Below, piece after piece: positions 18,246 to 26,076 of a stretch of DNA of 64,000 bases (within the stretch, counting starts at the first letter, position 1; each line of letters starts with the position of its first letter). The notes under the pieces were generated by a model. The model was not told the DNA's origin. It ran no database searches and saw nothing but the letters and a program-made list of their open reading frames with translations. Source of the stretch: DSVZ01 sp964568145 (GTDB lineage Bacteria; Verrucomicrobiota; Verrucomicrobiia; Limisphaerales; J093); assembly GCA_964568145.1 (NCBI GenBank), contig CAZMOZ010000020.1, positions 1 to 64,000 of the forward strand. The letters are read 5' to 3'. Made by a program: the position numbers and the translations under genes.

Positions 18246-18458
18246 TCACCGGGGGGCCAATCCGTGGCTCCCGCCGCAATCCAACCCGGCCTTGTTCTCG
18301 ACATCCCAACCGAGCGCGCGGAAAAAGGGATTCAGGAACTCCTGGCGGAGACTCGCCTCGTCGTAGCGGGCGCTTTTGTAGGCGGCGAGGTTTCTGTCGA
18401 AGGTCTCGACGAGCCGGGCCAGCGTGGCTTCGAACGGGGCGAATCCGGGCGGCGTCAC
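18246..18458 (-). pseudogene. N-terminal scrap of a type II restriction-methylase (Eco57I-like)
   Basis: From a GTG at 18458 the frame reads FEATLARLVETFDRNLAAYK, SARYDEASLRQEFLNPFF and RALGWDVENKAG. This is the start of the Eco57I/type IIG restriction-modification family (R-F-x-x-N-x-x-x-Y-x-x-x-x-Y-x-E-x-x-x-R-x-E-F-x-x-P-F-F-x-A-L-G-W-D-V-x-N-x-x-G). Coding likeness ends at that point and a stop follows; the methylase and nuclease parts, normally 800 or more residues, are missing. It is a remnant of a defence gene with no catalytic capacity. Bases 18074-18245 beyond it hold no recognisable gene. Confidence 0.7.
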
Positions 18459-18557
18459 GACGCGACTCTGGCAAGTTGAAACCGGCCGCGCAAGCGGTCC
18501 CCCCGCCGTGCAAGCTTGCCCGCCCGCCGGCCAGCCGCTTGAATCGTGGCCACAGCC

Positions 18558-19604
18558 ATGAATGCTCACGCCGCTTTTTCCTGCCTGTTGCTGCTGGCCG
18601 CAGTCCGCGCCGCGGAACCGCCCGCGCCCGGCCCCAGCCCCGCCGATAATCTCCCGCCGCACATCCGGCGGCTGACCTGGTTCGGCGAGCGCGCGGACTG
18701 GTCGCACGACGGACGGAGGATTCTCTTCATCGAGAAAACTTACGGCGACGCGTTCGAGGTCGAGGTGGCCACCGGCATCATCCGTCCGGTCACGCACCAT
18801 TTCTACCACGGCGGCTTCACGCGCGCGCTCTACCTGGCCAACGGCGACATCCTGCTGTCCGGCTGCAAGACGTTCGACGCCGACCGGCCGCACGCCAACC
18901 GCACCGAGAAGGCCGAACTCTGGGTGCTGGACAAGTCGCTGCGCCAGCCGCCCGTGCCGCTGGGCACGAAATGCTCGGAAGGCCCGGCGGTGTCGCGCAC
19001 GCGGCTGCGCCTCGCCTGGACGCATGTCAGCGCGCAGCACCCGGACAAGCTGCCGGCCGGGGTGTCGCAGATTCACGAGGCGGACCTCGTTTACGAGGGC
19101 GGCCGGCCGAAGCTGGCCAACCAGCGGCTCGCGCTCGACAGCCGCGACCTGCCGTTCAAATGCACGCTCGAGACGCAGAACTTCGTCCCGCCCGGCGAGC
19201 GCCAGTTGACCGTCTCGCTGTACGGCCACCAGGGCACCGAAGTGGGGCTGCTGGACCTGGACACCGGCAAGCTGACCAACCTGACCAACTCCCCGGACGA
19301 GTACGACGAGCCGGAAGGCATCTTCCCGGACGGCCGGTTCACGCTGGTCGAGTGCGACCGCCAGAACAAGCGCGGCTGGCGGTTCATTGACATCTGGAAG
19401 CTGCGCCTGGCCGACGGCCAGTACGTCGAGCGGCTCACGTTCTTCAGCGATTCGCCGGGCTGGAAGTCGTCGAACCCCGTCGTGAGCGACGACGGGCGGT
19501 TCATGGCGTTTCAACTGGCCAAAACCACCGATGAAGCCGGCGTGGGCTACGGCATCTTCGTGTACGCCTTCGAGAAGGCGCGGACCGGCGGGGCCGCGAA
19601 GTGA
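18558..19604 (+). CDS. Secreted TolB/PD40-type beta-propeller protein, 348 aa
   Basis: Signal peptide MNAHAAFSCLLLLAAVRAAE. Blades resemble the PD40 repeats of TolB: ADWSHDGRRILFIEKTYGD, GIFPDGRFTLVECDRQNK and NPVVSDDGRFMAFQLAKTT. FEVEVATGIIRPVTHHFYHG and LDLDTGKLTNLTNSPDEYD lie between them. Such proteins are periplasmic or exported and read out as sensor or binding propellers; no enzyme site is visible. ATG 18558 is chosen; an in-frame GTG four codons upstream is possible. It stands alone on the plus strand. Confidence 0.8.
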   Translation: MNAHAAFSCLLLLAAVRAAEPPAPGPSPADNLPPHIRRLTWFGERADWSHDGRRILFIEKTYGDAFEVEVATGIIRPVTHHFYHGGFTRALYLANGDILLSGCKTFDADRPHANRTEKAELWVLDKSLRQPPVPLGTKCSEGPAVSRTRLRLAWTHVSAQHPDKLPAGVSQIHEADLVYEGGRPKLANQRLALDSRDLPFKCTLETQNFVPPGERQLTVSLYGHQGTEVGLLDLDTGKLTNLTNSPDEYDEPEGIFPDGRFTLVECDRQNKRGWRFIDIWKLRLADGQYVERLTFFSDSPGWKSSNPVVSDDGRFMAFQLAKTTDEAGVGYGIFVYAFEKARTGGAAK

Positions 19605-19920
19605 GGTCGAACGCCATCCTCCGGCCCTGTGGTGGGTCGCCCCTCGCTGAGAGGCGACGGGTTCCGGCCCCTGAGCCAAAGGCCGGATACCAGATGCCGA
19701 ATCCCAGCCCGCTACCCACCACCCCGTTCTGAGTTTCTGAGTTTGGACTTTCTCGCCGGGTCCACCGGGCTGGAAGCCCGGCTTCACGGCAGGCTGGGAA
19801 GCCTGCCGCCACGATGACGGACCGCGCCGACGCAAGGAAGCAAGATGCCCCGCCCAACGCCGCCTTGACTCCCGCGCGCATCCCGGCTCGGATGACCGCG
19901 CAACAAGCACCGATCGCATC
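19605..19920. other. Intergenic region with hairpin repeats
   Basis: About 316 bases without a gene. It holds an R2 double hairpin (19631-19691) and a further pair of short hairpins near 19765-19812 (GGGCTGGAAGCCC and GGCAGGCTGGGAAGCCTGCC). The rest shows nothing recognisable. A promoter for the NIPSNAP gene must lie here, but no convincing -35/-10 pair is visible. Confidence 0.6.
19631..19691. repeat. Double-hairpin repeat R2, copy 2
   Basis: GGTGGGTCGCCCCTC-gctga-GAGGCGAC is followed by TTCCGGCCC-ctgagcc-AAAGGCCGGATACC. It has the same two-hairpin layout and loop sequences as the copies at 14414, 21608 and 61517. Confidence 0.7.
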
Positions 19921-20685
19921 ATGAAAATCCTGACGACCCTCTGTTCCCTGTTGGTTCTCGCCACCGCCGCGCGGGCGGCGGACACGCGCCTGTACGAAAT
20001 GCGCACGTACTACGCCGCGCCCGGCAAGTTCGAGGCGCTGCACGCGCGGTTCCGCCAGCACGCGTGCCGGCTGCTCGAGCGCCACGGCATCGCCACCATC
20101 GGCTACTGGACGCCGCTCGAGGAAAAGGACGGCGCGGGCCGCAAGCTGGTCTTCGTGATCGCGCATCCCAGCCGCGAGGCGCGGGAAAAGGCCTGGAAGA
20201 CTTTCATGGCCGACCCGGAATGGCAGGCGGCCTTCAAAGCCTCGGAGGCGAACGGCAAGCTCGTGGAGAAGGCCGAGGTCCAGTTTCTCACCGCCACGGA
20301 TTACTCGCCCGCCATCGCGCCGTCCGGCGCCGGCGGACCGCGCGTCTTCGAATTGCGCACCTACACGGCGGCACCCGGCCGGCTGGACGCGCTGAATGCC
20401 CGGTTCCGCAACCACACGGTGAAGCTGTTCGAGAAACACGGCATCCAGAACATCGCGTACTGGACGCCGGCCGCGGGCGAGAAAGGCGCGGACGACACGC
20501 TGATATATTTCGTGGCGCACGCCAGCCGGGAGGCCGCGGCGGAGTCGTTCAAAAAGTTTGGCGCTGATCCCGCCTGGCAGCAGGCCCGCAAGGAATCCGA
20601 GGAAAAGGCCGGCGGCAGCCTGACCGCCCAGGGCGGCGTGAAGTCGGAGTTCATGCAGGCGACCGACTACTCGCCGCTGCAATAG
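19921..20685 (+). CDS. Exported NIPSNAP-family protein with two tandem domains, 254 aa
   Basis: Signal peptide MKILTTLCSLLVLATAARAA. Two NIPSNAP (dimeric alpha-beta barrel) domains follow. The first starts YEMRTYYAAPGKFEALHARF (about residues 25-125) and the second FELRTYTAAPGRLDALNARF (about 140-250). Each carries the H-G-I-x-x-I-x-Y-W-T-P signature and an F-V-x-A-H-x-S-R-E-A segment. The domains look like an internal duplication. The family is widespread in Verrucomicrobia and planctomycetes, usually exported and without a known reaction; a lipid- or small-molecule-binding barrel is the usual guess. Confidence 0.9.
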   Translation: MKILTTLCSLLVLATAARAADTRLYEMRTYYAAPGKFEALHARFRQHACRLLERHGIATIGYWTPLEEKDGAGRKLVFVIAHPSREAREKAWKTFMADPEWQAAFKASEANGKLVEKAEVQFLTATDYSPAIAPSGAGGPRVFELRTYTAAPGRLDALNARFRNHTVKLFEKHGIQNIAYWTPAAGEKGADDTLIYFVAHASREAAAESFKKFGADPAWQQARKESEEKAGGSLTAQGGVKSEFMQATDYSPLQ

Positions 20686-20696
20686 CCGGCGCGCGG

Positions 20697-21485
20697 CTAC
20701 CGCGTCGCGACCGGCTCCGCGTCGTACACGCGCACGTAATCCACGACGAACTCGTCGGGCAGCTTCGCGTGGGTGATGTCGCCGCCCCACTGGCCGATTT
20801 CCTCGGTGAGCTTGAGGAACTCGGGCACTTGCGACACCCCGCCGGCGGCGCTGCGCCAGGTTTCTTGGCCGTCGGCGTAGAATACGTACTCGTCCTTCGT
20901 CCACAACAGGCCGAAGGTGTGAAAGCCCTCCGTCAGTCCGGGCCGCTTCACCTGCGTGCCGGCGGATTTGTGGTCCTTGCCGTAGCCGTCCCAGTGCAGG
21001 TTCATGGTGATCGTGCCATCGCGCCACGGCACCTCCACCACGTCAATCTCCGTGCCGTCGCGGCCGTCATTGCCGACCTTCGCGACGCCATCGCACATCA
21101 GCCAGAACGCCGGCCAGTGACCGGGCTCCTTGGGCAGCTTGCAGCGCACCTCGTAATAGCCGAACGCGTGCTCGAACCGGCCCTTGGTCCGGATGGCGCC
21201 GCAGGTGTACCGCTCCCCGTCCTTGCGTGTGCGAAGAATCAGATGGCCCTGCCCGTCCAGGTAGGCGTCGTCCTTGACCCACCACCCGTCGCGGCGCTTC
21301 CAGTCGCCGAGCACCTCCCACCTGGCCGGATCGAGCTTCGTGCCCGCGAACTCGTCCTGCCAGACCAGCTTCCATTGCGTGCCGGCCGGCGCGGCGAGGA
21401 GGTTGGAGGGGGGAACTTCGGCGGCTTGCGTGACGTAGGGCGCGAGCAACCAGCCTGCGGCCAAAGCGGCGATCAAGGCTTTCAT
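20697..21485 (-). CDS. Secreted GH16-family beta-glucanase-like enzyme, 262 aa
   Basis: Signal peptide MKALIAALAAGWLLAPYVTQ-AA, then a single GH16 jelly-roll domain. The opening WKLVWQDEFAGTKLDPARW and TCGAIRTKGRFEHAFGYYEV are typical. The catalytic motif E-I-D-V-V-E (residues 146-151) holds the nucleophile and acid/base of the E-x-D-x-x-E class. The end reads PDEFVVDYVRVYD. GH16 enzymes cleave beta-1,3/1,4-glucans, laminarin, agar or carrageenan; the substrate cannot be set from sequence. ATG 21485 is chosen for its signal peptide. The gene is convergent with the NIPSNAP gene (about 10 bases between stops). Confidence 0.93.
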   Translation of the reverse strand: MKALIAALAAGWLLAPYVTQAAEVPPSNLLAAPAGTQWKLVWQDEFAGTKLDPARWEVLGDWKRRDGWWVKDDAYLDGQGHLILRTRKDGERYTCGAIRTKGRFEHAFGYYEVRCKLPKEPGHWPAFWLMCDGVAKVGNDGRDGTEIDVVEVPWRDGTITMNLHWDGYGKDHKSAGTQVKRPGLTEGFHTFGLLWTKDEYVFYADGQETWRSAAGGVSQVPEFLKLTEEIGQWGGDITHAKLPDEFVVDYVRVYDAEPVATR

Positions 21486-21779
21486 GCGGCGAGCATGGCC
21501 GGAAAACCAGACGCGGGTCAAAGGCGTTTCCCGAATCGAACTGGTGCGCCGGCCGTGAACAGCCGGGGTGCGGACTGTAGCGGCAGCCATCCCAAGGCCA
21601 GGAAACAGGTGGCCGGCCTCTGGCTCAGAGGCCGGGAAGTGTCGCCATTGCGAGAGGCCGTCTTACAGGGTTGGTTGGTTCGAGCCGCAGGCTCGAACCA
21701 ACGAACAAGAACTACGCGCCAAGCGGGATGCCCCGGTTTGCCGGTTTACGGCCGGCTGGAAGCCGGCGCTAGGGCGCGC
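21486..21779. other. Intergenic region with R2 repeat
   Basis: No gene is seen. It holds a partial R2 double hairpin (21608-21660) and a hairpin GGCCGGCTGGAAGCCGGC at about 21747-21764. Confidence 0.55.
21608..21660. repeat. Double-hairpin repeat R2, copy 3 (partial)
   Basis: GGTGGCCGGCCTCTGGCTCAGAGGCCGG forms a strong hairpin. AAGTGTCGCC follows, the start of the second hairpin, which is degenerate here. Confidence 0.65.
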
Positions 21780-22187
21780 TCAGTGGTGGCAACTGCAACC
21801 CGAGCCGCAGCTTGCGAAGTCTTCCGGCGCGGGCACGCGGCCGATTTCCAGGGTCTTGGTGACGTACTTGGTCACCGTGTCCTGAATCTGCCGCATCTGT
21901 TCTTGGGCCTGGAGGAAGGCCAGAGCCACGGCGTTGGTCATTAGCGCCTCGCGATGCTGCTCGTAATCGGCGATCTCGTCCTCGCCCAACTGGAGGCCCT
22001 GGTGCTGCTTGTGGTGCAGGTACTCCCCCTTCTCGGCCACGGTGCGGTAAAGCTGCCTGGCCGGGTCATCCGCCAGGAAAGTCTCGATGTCCCGTTTGAG
22101 GGTCTGGAATTCCGGCTGGCTGAGGATGGTCTCGCACAGTTCGAGCGTCTTCGCCATCACCGGACCGTTGTTGAGCGTCAGTGCCAT
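21780..22187 (-). CDS. YlbF/YmcA-family protein with C-terminal CxxxCxC motif, 135 aa
   Basis: An all-helical protein: KTLELCETILSQPEFQTLKR, LYRTVAEKGEYLHHKQHQG and AVALAFLQAQEQMRQIQDTV match the YlbF (DUF964) pattern. It ends in an extension with cysteines at 127, 131 and 133 followed by two histidines (C-G-S-G-C-S-C-H-H). In Bacillus the related RicA and RicF proteins form, with YaaT, a complex carrying Fe-S clusters that acts in RNA maturation. The cysteine tail here could bind metal in a similar way, which is inference. The ATG at 22187 is the first start before the family match. No YaaT gene is in the window. Confidence 0.75.
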   Translation of the reverse strand: MALTLNNGPVMAKTLELCETILSQPEFQTLKRDIETFLADDPARQLYRTVAEKGEYLHHKQHQGLQLGEDEIADYEQHREALMTNAVALAFLQAQEQMRQIQDTVTKYVTKTLEIGRVPAPEDFASCGSGCSCHH

Positions 22188-22574
22188 GTAATGTTCTTTC
22201 GTTGCGGCAACACTAGCCCAGTCCGGACCGGGCACAAGCGCATTGGACGGGAATTTGCGGCGGCGGACAGAGAGTGGCGCGGAAGACCCGTCGGCGTCGC
22301 AGACCCGCGACCCGCCCGGCCGACATGTCCTTCAACACCACCGGGGGCAGGCGGGTCGCCCGCCGGACAACCGCAGGCGGGCTCGCCTGCGCCACTGCCC
22401 GTCGTCCGGCCCTGCCAGAGTTGTGGCCTCGTAGTGGCGCGGACGACTCGTCCGCGCCGCGGGCCCGGCGACCCGCCGGGCCATCCCCCGGCAGGTTCTG
22501 GTTGGCATGAATCCGCGAGGCGCCCGGTGTCCAAGCCCGCTTTACATCCGCGCGGCGGAACCTAACTTCCGCGC
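22188..22574. other. Intergenic region packed with hairpin repeats
   Basis: About 387 bases between the divergent YlbF-like gene and mnmA. It contains R3 (22346-22395) and two near-perfect hairpins: GGCGCGGACGA-c-TCGTCCGCGCC (22436-22458) and GGCCCGGCG-acc-CGCCGGGCC (22462-22482). A weaker one lies near 22276-22330. Open frames across it are arginine- and proline-rich and not gene-like. Confidence 0.65.
22346..22395. repeat. Repeat R3, copy 1
   Basis: GGCAGGCGGGTCGCCCGCC, then GGACAACC and GCAGGCGGGCTCGCCTGC: two adjacent hairpins with 2-base loops. Similar copies are at 45187 and 57400. Confidence 0.65.
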
Positions 22575-23720
22575 GTGTCGGAAAACCGGAAAACACGCGT
22601 CGTCGTCGGCCTGAGCGGCGGGGTGGATTCGTCCACCGCCGCGGCGCTGCTGCTCGAGCAGGGTTACGACCTGGTGGGCATCACCCTCAAGCTCTGGCCG
22701 CAGGACTGCGTCTCCCGCGCCGAGGACAAATGCTGCGGCCCGCAGGCCGTGGCGGACGCCCGCGCCGTGTGCCACCGCCTCGGCATCCCGTTCTACCTCG
22801 TGGACGAGGCGGAGACGTTCCAGCAGCAGGTCATCCAGTACTTCGCGGACGAATACCGCGCCGGGCGCACGCCCAATCCGTGCGTGCTGTGCAACGAGAA
22901 GCTCAAGTTCGGCACGCTCATCACCCGCGCCCGCAAGCTGGGCGCGGAGTTCGTCGCCACCGGCCATTACGCCCGGATCGAGCGCGACACGCGCACCGGC
23001 CGGCACCTGCTCAAGCGCGGCCGCGATCCGCGCCGCGACCAGAGCTACTTCCTGTTTTCGTTGCGGCAGGACCAGCTTGCCCGCGCCCTGTTCCCGCTGG
23101 GCGAACTGCTCAAGACGGAAACCCGCGAGGTCGCCCGCGACCACGCGCTGAAGACCGCCGACAAGGAGGAGAGCATGGAAATCTGCTTCGTGCCGGATGA
23201 CGACTACGGCGGCTTCCTCCAGAAGACCGGTCTGGTCGGGAAGCATCGCGGCGAGATCGTGGACCTGGACGGGCGGGTGCTCGGCCACCACGACGGCATC
23301 GAGTTCTACACCATCGGCCAGCGCAAGGGCCTGGGCCTTGCCGCGCCGCGCCCGCTGTACGTCGTGGACCTCGACCCCGCGCGCAACCGCGTGATCGTGG
23401 GCGGCGACCCGGACCTCGGTTGCGATGAATTCCGCGTCGAGCGCTGCAACTGGATTCCGTTCGTCGAACCGCCCACGAGCCTCGCAGTCACCGCCAGGAT
23501 TCGCTACAATCATCCCGGCACGCCGGCCACCGTCACCCCCCGGCCCGACGGCGGCGCGTGGGTGAAGCTGCGCGTGCCGCAGCGCGCGATCACGCCCGGC
23601 CAGGCCTGCGTCTTTTACGACGGCGACCTCGTGGTGGGCGGCGGGTGGATCGCGCGGGCGGCGGTGCCAAAAACATTGAGCCCGGCCGCCGGAGTGCTAG
23701 CTTCGATCGCCAATCACTGA
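22575..23720 (+). CDS. mnmA: tRNA-specific 2-thiouridylase MnmA, 381 aa
   Basis: MnmA transfers sulfur to U34 of tRNA Lys, Glu and Gln. The PP-loop VGLSGGVDSSTAA (residues 11-23) binds ATP. NPCVLCNEKLKFG carries the first catalytic Cys (C106), and ESMEICFVP carries the persulfide Cys (C204). HYARIER, DQSYFLF and GQRKGLGL are the family signatures. Length is normal. The start is a GTG at 22575, since no ATG lies nearby upstream in frame. It is monocistronic or leads the sugar-isomerase-like gene, 12 bases downstream, into one transcript. The partner IscS and Tus proteins are not in the window. Confidence 0.97.
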   Translation: MSENRKTRVVVGLSGGVDSSTAAALLLEQGYDLVGITLKLWPQDCVSRAEDKCCGPQAVADARAVCHRLGIPFYLVDEAETFQQQVIQYFADEYRAGRTPNPCVLCNEKLKFGTLITRARKLGAEFVATGHYARIERDTRTGRHLLKRGRDPRRDQSYFLFSLRQDQLARALFPLGELLKTETREVARDHALKTADKEESMEICFVPDDDYGGFLQKTGLVGKHRGEIVDLDGRVLGHHDGIEFYTIGQRKGLGLAAPRPLYVVDLDPARNRVIVGGDPDLGCDEFRVERCNWIPFVEPPTSLAVTARIRYNHPGTPATVTPRPDGGAWVKLRVPQRAITPGQACVFYDGDLVVGGGWIARAAVPKTLSPAAGVLASIANH

Positions 23721-23732
23721 ACCCGCAAAGCC

Positions 23733-24608
23733 ATGAACCTGATTTCCCGCCGCTCAATGTTGTCCCGCACTACGCAGGCCGCGACCGCCGCCGCCTTCGC
23801 CAGTTCGCTGGCTCCTTTGTTCGCCGCGCCGGAGCAACGCGGCTTCAAGATCGGGGCCTGTGACTGGTCCATTGGCAAGATGGCCACGCCCGAGGCCTTC
23901 GGCGTCGCGAAAGAAATCGGCCTCGACGGCGTGCAGGTCAGCTTCGGCACGGAAAAAAACAACATGCACCTGCGGCAGGCCACGGTGCAGCAGGCTTACC
24001 GCGACGCGGCGAAGCAAAACGGCGTGGCGGTGGCGTCGCTGGCCATCGGCGAGTTGAACACCTTCCCCTACAAGTCCGACCCGCGCACCATCGAGTGGGT
24101 GAGCGACAGCGTGGACGTGGCGGCGGCGCTGGGCGTGAAGGTCGTGCTCCTGGCCTTCTTCGGCAACGGCGACCTGCGCGACGACCAGCCGGGCACGGAC
24201 GAGGTGGTCCGGCGGCTGAAGGGCGTCGCGCCCAAGGCGGAGAAGAAGGGCGTCATTCTTGGCCTCGAGTCCTGGCTGAGCGCGCCGCAGCACGTGGACA
24301 TCATTGACCGCGTCGGCTCGAAGGCGGTGCAGGTCTATTACGACGTGTGCAACTCGAACGACCGCGGCTACGACATCTACGAGGAAATCCGCTGGCTGGG
24401 GAAGAAGGGCCTGATCTGCGAGTTCCACGCCAAGGAAAACGGCGCGTTGCTCGGCCAGGGCAGGGTGGACTTCAAGCGCGTCCGCCAGGCGATGGACGAC
24501 ATCGGGTACGCCGGCTGGATTCAGATCGAAGGCGCGGTGCCAGGCGGCGGGCAGATGCTGCCGAGCTACCAAGCGAACTTGAAGTTCCTGCGCGGGCTGT
24601 TTGCCTGA
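23733..24608 (+). CDS. Tat-exported sugar-phosphate isomerase/epimerase-like TIM barrel, 291 aa
   Basis: The N-terminus SRRSMLSRTTQAATAAAFAS is a twin-arginine signal (R-R-x-M-L), so the enzyme is probably folded before export. The barrel belongs to the xylose-isomerase-like AP-endonuclease-2 family. It shows KIGACDWSIGK, EIGLDGVQVSFG, VILGLESWLSAPQHVDII, QVYYDVCNSNDRGYDIYEEI and WIQIEGAVP. The E (LGLE), D/N (YYDVCN), H (CEFHAKE) and E (QIEG) residues fit a metal-binding set. These enzymes in Verrucomicrobia are often near sugar catabolic or dehydrogenase genes; here none is adjacent, so the substrate is unknown. Confidence 0.88.
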   Translation: MNLISRRSMLSRTTQAATAAAFASSLAPLFAAPEQRGFKIGACDWSIGKMATPEAFGVAKEIGLDGVQVSFGTEKNNMHLRQATVQQAYRDAAKQNGVAVASLAIGELNTFPYKSDPRTIEWVSDSVDVAAALGVKVVLLAFFGNGDLRDDQPGTDEVVRRLKGVAPKAEKKGVILGLESWLSAPQHVDIIDRVGSKAVQVYYDVCNSNDRGYDIYEEIRWLGKKGLICEFHAKENGALLGQGRVDFKRVRQAMDDIGYAGWIQIEGAVPGGGQMLPSYQANLKFLRGLFA

Positions 24609-24771
24609 CCGGGCTTGCGGCGCGGACGGCCGCGTCCGGGGCCTTGCGGCGCTGAACCTTTGGCCTGGCTCCGCCGCGCCAGCACAGCCGACGCTGCCAT
24701 CCAGTTCGCAGAAATGGTCAAGCCGCGCTGCGTCGCGGCCTTCCGGCCCCCGGTGCAGCGGCATCCTGCCT

Positions 24772-25851
24772 TCACCGCCCGAACTCGATTTCCCACCGCG
24801 ACTGGCCGCGCACAAACAGCCGCGCCACGCGTCCCGCCAGCTTGTCCGTCTCGCGCTTCCGCGTGTCCAGCCCGACCACCTGCGGGTACCAGCCGTCCGC
24901 CTTCAGGTCCCCGAGGATTTTCCGCGGCTCCGACCAGCCGCGCGGGTTGGCCAGGTCCGCGTTGAACGTGACGTACACACCTTCCTGCGCCCAGCGGAAG
25001 TCCTTCGCCCGGTTCAGCAGCATCACGTACCGGCGCAAGTGGTGGTTCCAGTGGATGGACGGGCCCCAGAACGCGTCCGCGTCCGCCCCGTGCCAATCAA
25101 TGCGCGCGGTGAAGATGGGCGTGACGCGGCCGCCCACACCGGGTTCGTTCCAGGCGCCGGCGTGCCATTTCCACACCCGGCCGACCGGCGCGTCGCGATC
25201 CGCCCAGCGCATGCGCGCCACGGCCACGCCTTGCTCGGAGGTGTCGCCGGCGTACGTGCTGATGAGGAAGTAGAGCCAGCGCTGCCGGCGGTCGAGCATG
25301 ACCGAGAAGTCGCCGTTGCCGCCGGCGAAGTAGAAGTTTTTCGTGGCGCAGTTCAGCGTGCCGGGCCGGGCCTCCAGCACCACGCCCAAGTCTTCCCAGT
25401 GCGTGCCGTCGTCGCGCGAGCGGGCGGCGCCGATGCGCGGCGCGGTCAGGTGCGTGCCCGGGCACAGGCCTGCGGGCTCGAAGTGATACCAGCCGTACAG
25501 CGTGCCGTCGCCGGCCTTCCAGGTGGCTTCGATCCACCGGCCGCCGTTGGTTTGGTTGTGGTACTCGGTCTTCAGGTAGGTCTCGCCCAGGCGGAACAGG
25601 TCCGGGCCGCTGGCCCGCCACGGGTGACCGGCAGAGTTGAAGATGTACAAGGCGTCGCCCGACCAGTGCAACGGGCTGTTGCTGTCGCACTCACCGGGGC
25701 GGTCCGGTCCGGGGCGGTTCGCGCCGGGGAAATGTGCCGTGGCCGCCGGCCGGAGCGTGACGGCGGGCGGCCGGGCCGGCGTGGCGCAACCGGCGGCCAG
25801 GAGGAGGGCGGCAAGCATGGCAGGAACGACGGTTCGCGAAAATGGCTTCAT
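24772..25851 (-). CDS. Lipoprotein with five-bladed (GH43-like) propeller, 359 aa
   Basis: The lipobox L-A-A-G-C (residues 17-21) after MKPFSRTVVPAMLAALL marks a lipoprotein. The body has GH43/DUF4185-like features: DSNSPLHWSGDALYIFNSAG, YGWYHFEPAGLCPGTHLTAP, RIGAARSRDDGTHWEDLG, DADAFWGPSIHWNHHLRRYV and QEGVYVTFNADLANPRGWSE. The D/S-x-S-P-x-x-W start and the W-G-P-S-I-H-W motif resemble the substrate site of five-bladed glycosidases. No catalytic acids can be assigned with confidence. It is convergent with the TIM-barrel gene across about 160 bases. It probably acts on polysaccharide at the outer membrane. Confidence 0.78.
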   Translation of the reverse strand: MKPFSRTVVPAMLAALLLAAGCATPARPPAVTLRPAATAHFPGANRPGPDRPGECDSNSPLHWSGDALYIFNSAGHPWRASGPDLFRLGETYLKTEYHNQTNGGRWIEATWKAGDGTLYGWYHFEPAGLCPGTHLTAPRIGAARSRDDGTHWEDLGVVLEARPGTLNCATKNFYFAGGNGDFSVMLDRRQRWLYFLISTYAGDTSEQGVAVARMRWADRDAPVGRVWKWHAGAWNEPGVGGRVTPIFTARIDWHGADADAFWGPSIHWNHHLRRYVMLLNRAKDFRWAQEGVYVTFNADLANPRGWSEPRKILGDLKADGWYPQVVGLDTRKRETDKLAGRVARLFVRGQSRWEIEFGR

Positions 25852-26076
25852 GGCGCCGGTCTAACCCGCCCGCACCCCGCGCGCAACCGCGAAGGCTACG
25901 GCGGTCAAGCACCCCCGGCCGGACGCGTCGCAACCCGAACGGTTCATGGCGGGAACCCACGCAACTTGCCCCAGCCGCTCAAGGCGCCGTCCACATGGAT
26001 CCGCTTGCGGTCGTCGGCCCGATACCCACCTAGCTACTGACGCCAGATGCCATCGGCGATGCCCGCGCGCGGAAGG

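Noticed and set aside
18246..18458. A defence island around the restriction-methylase fragment
   Set aside because: Only the N-terminal scrap and the DUF4258/DUF2283 pair are present; no nuclease, methylase core or integrase was found.
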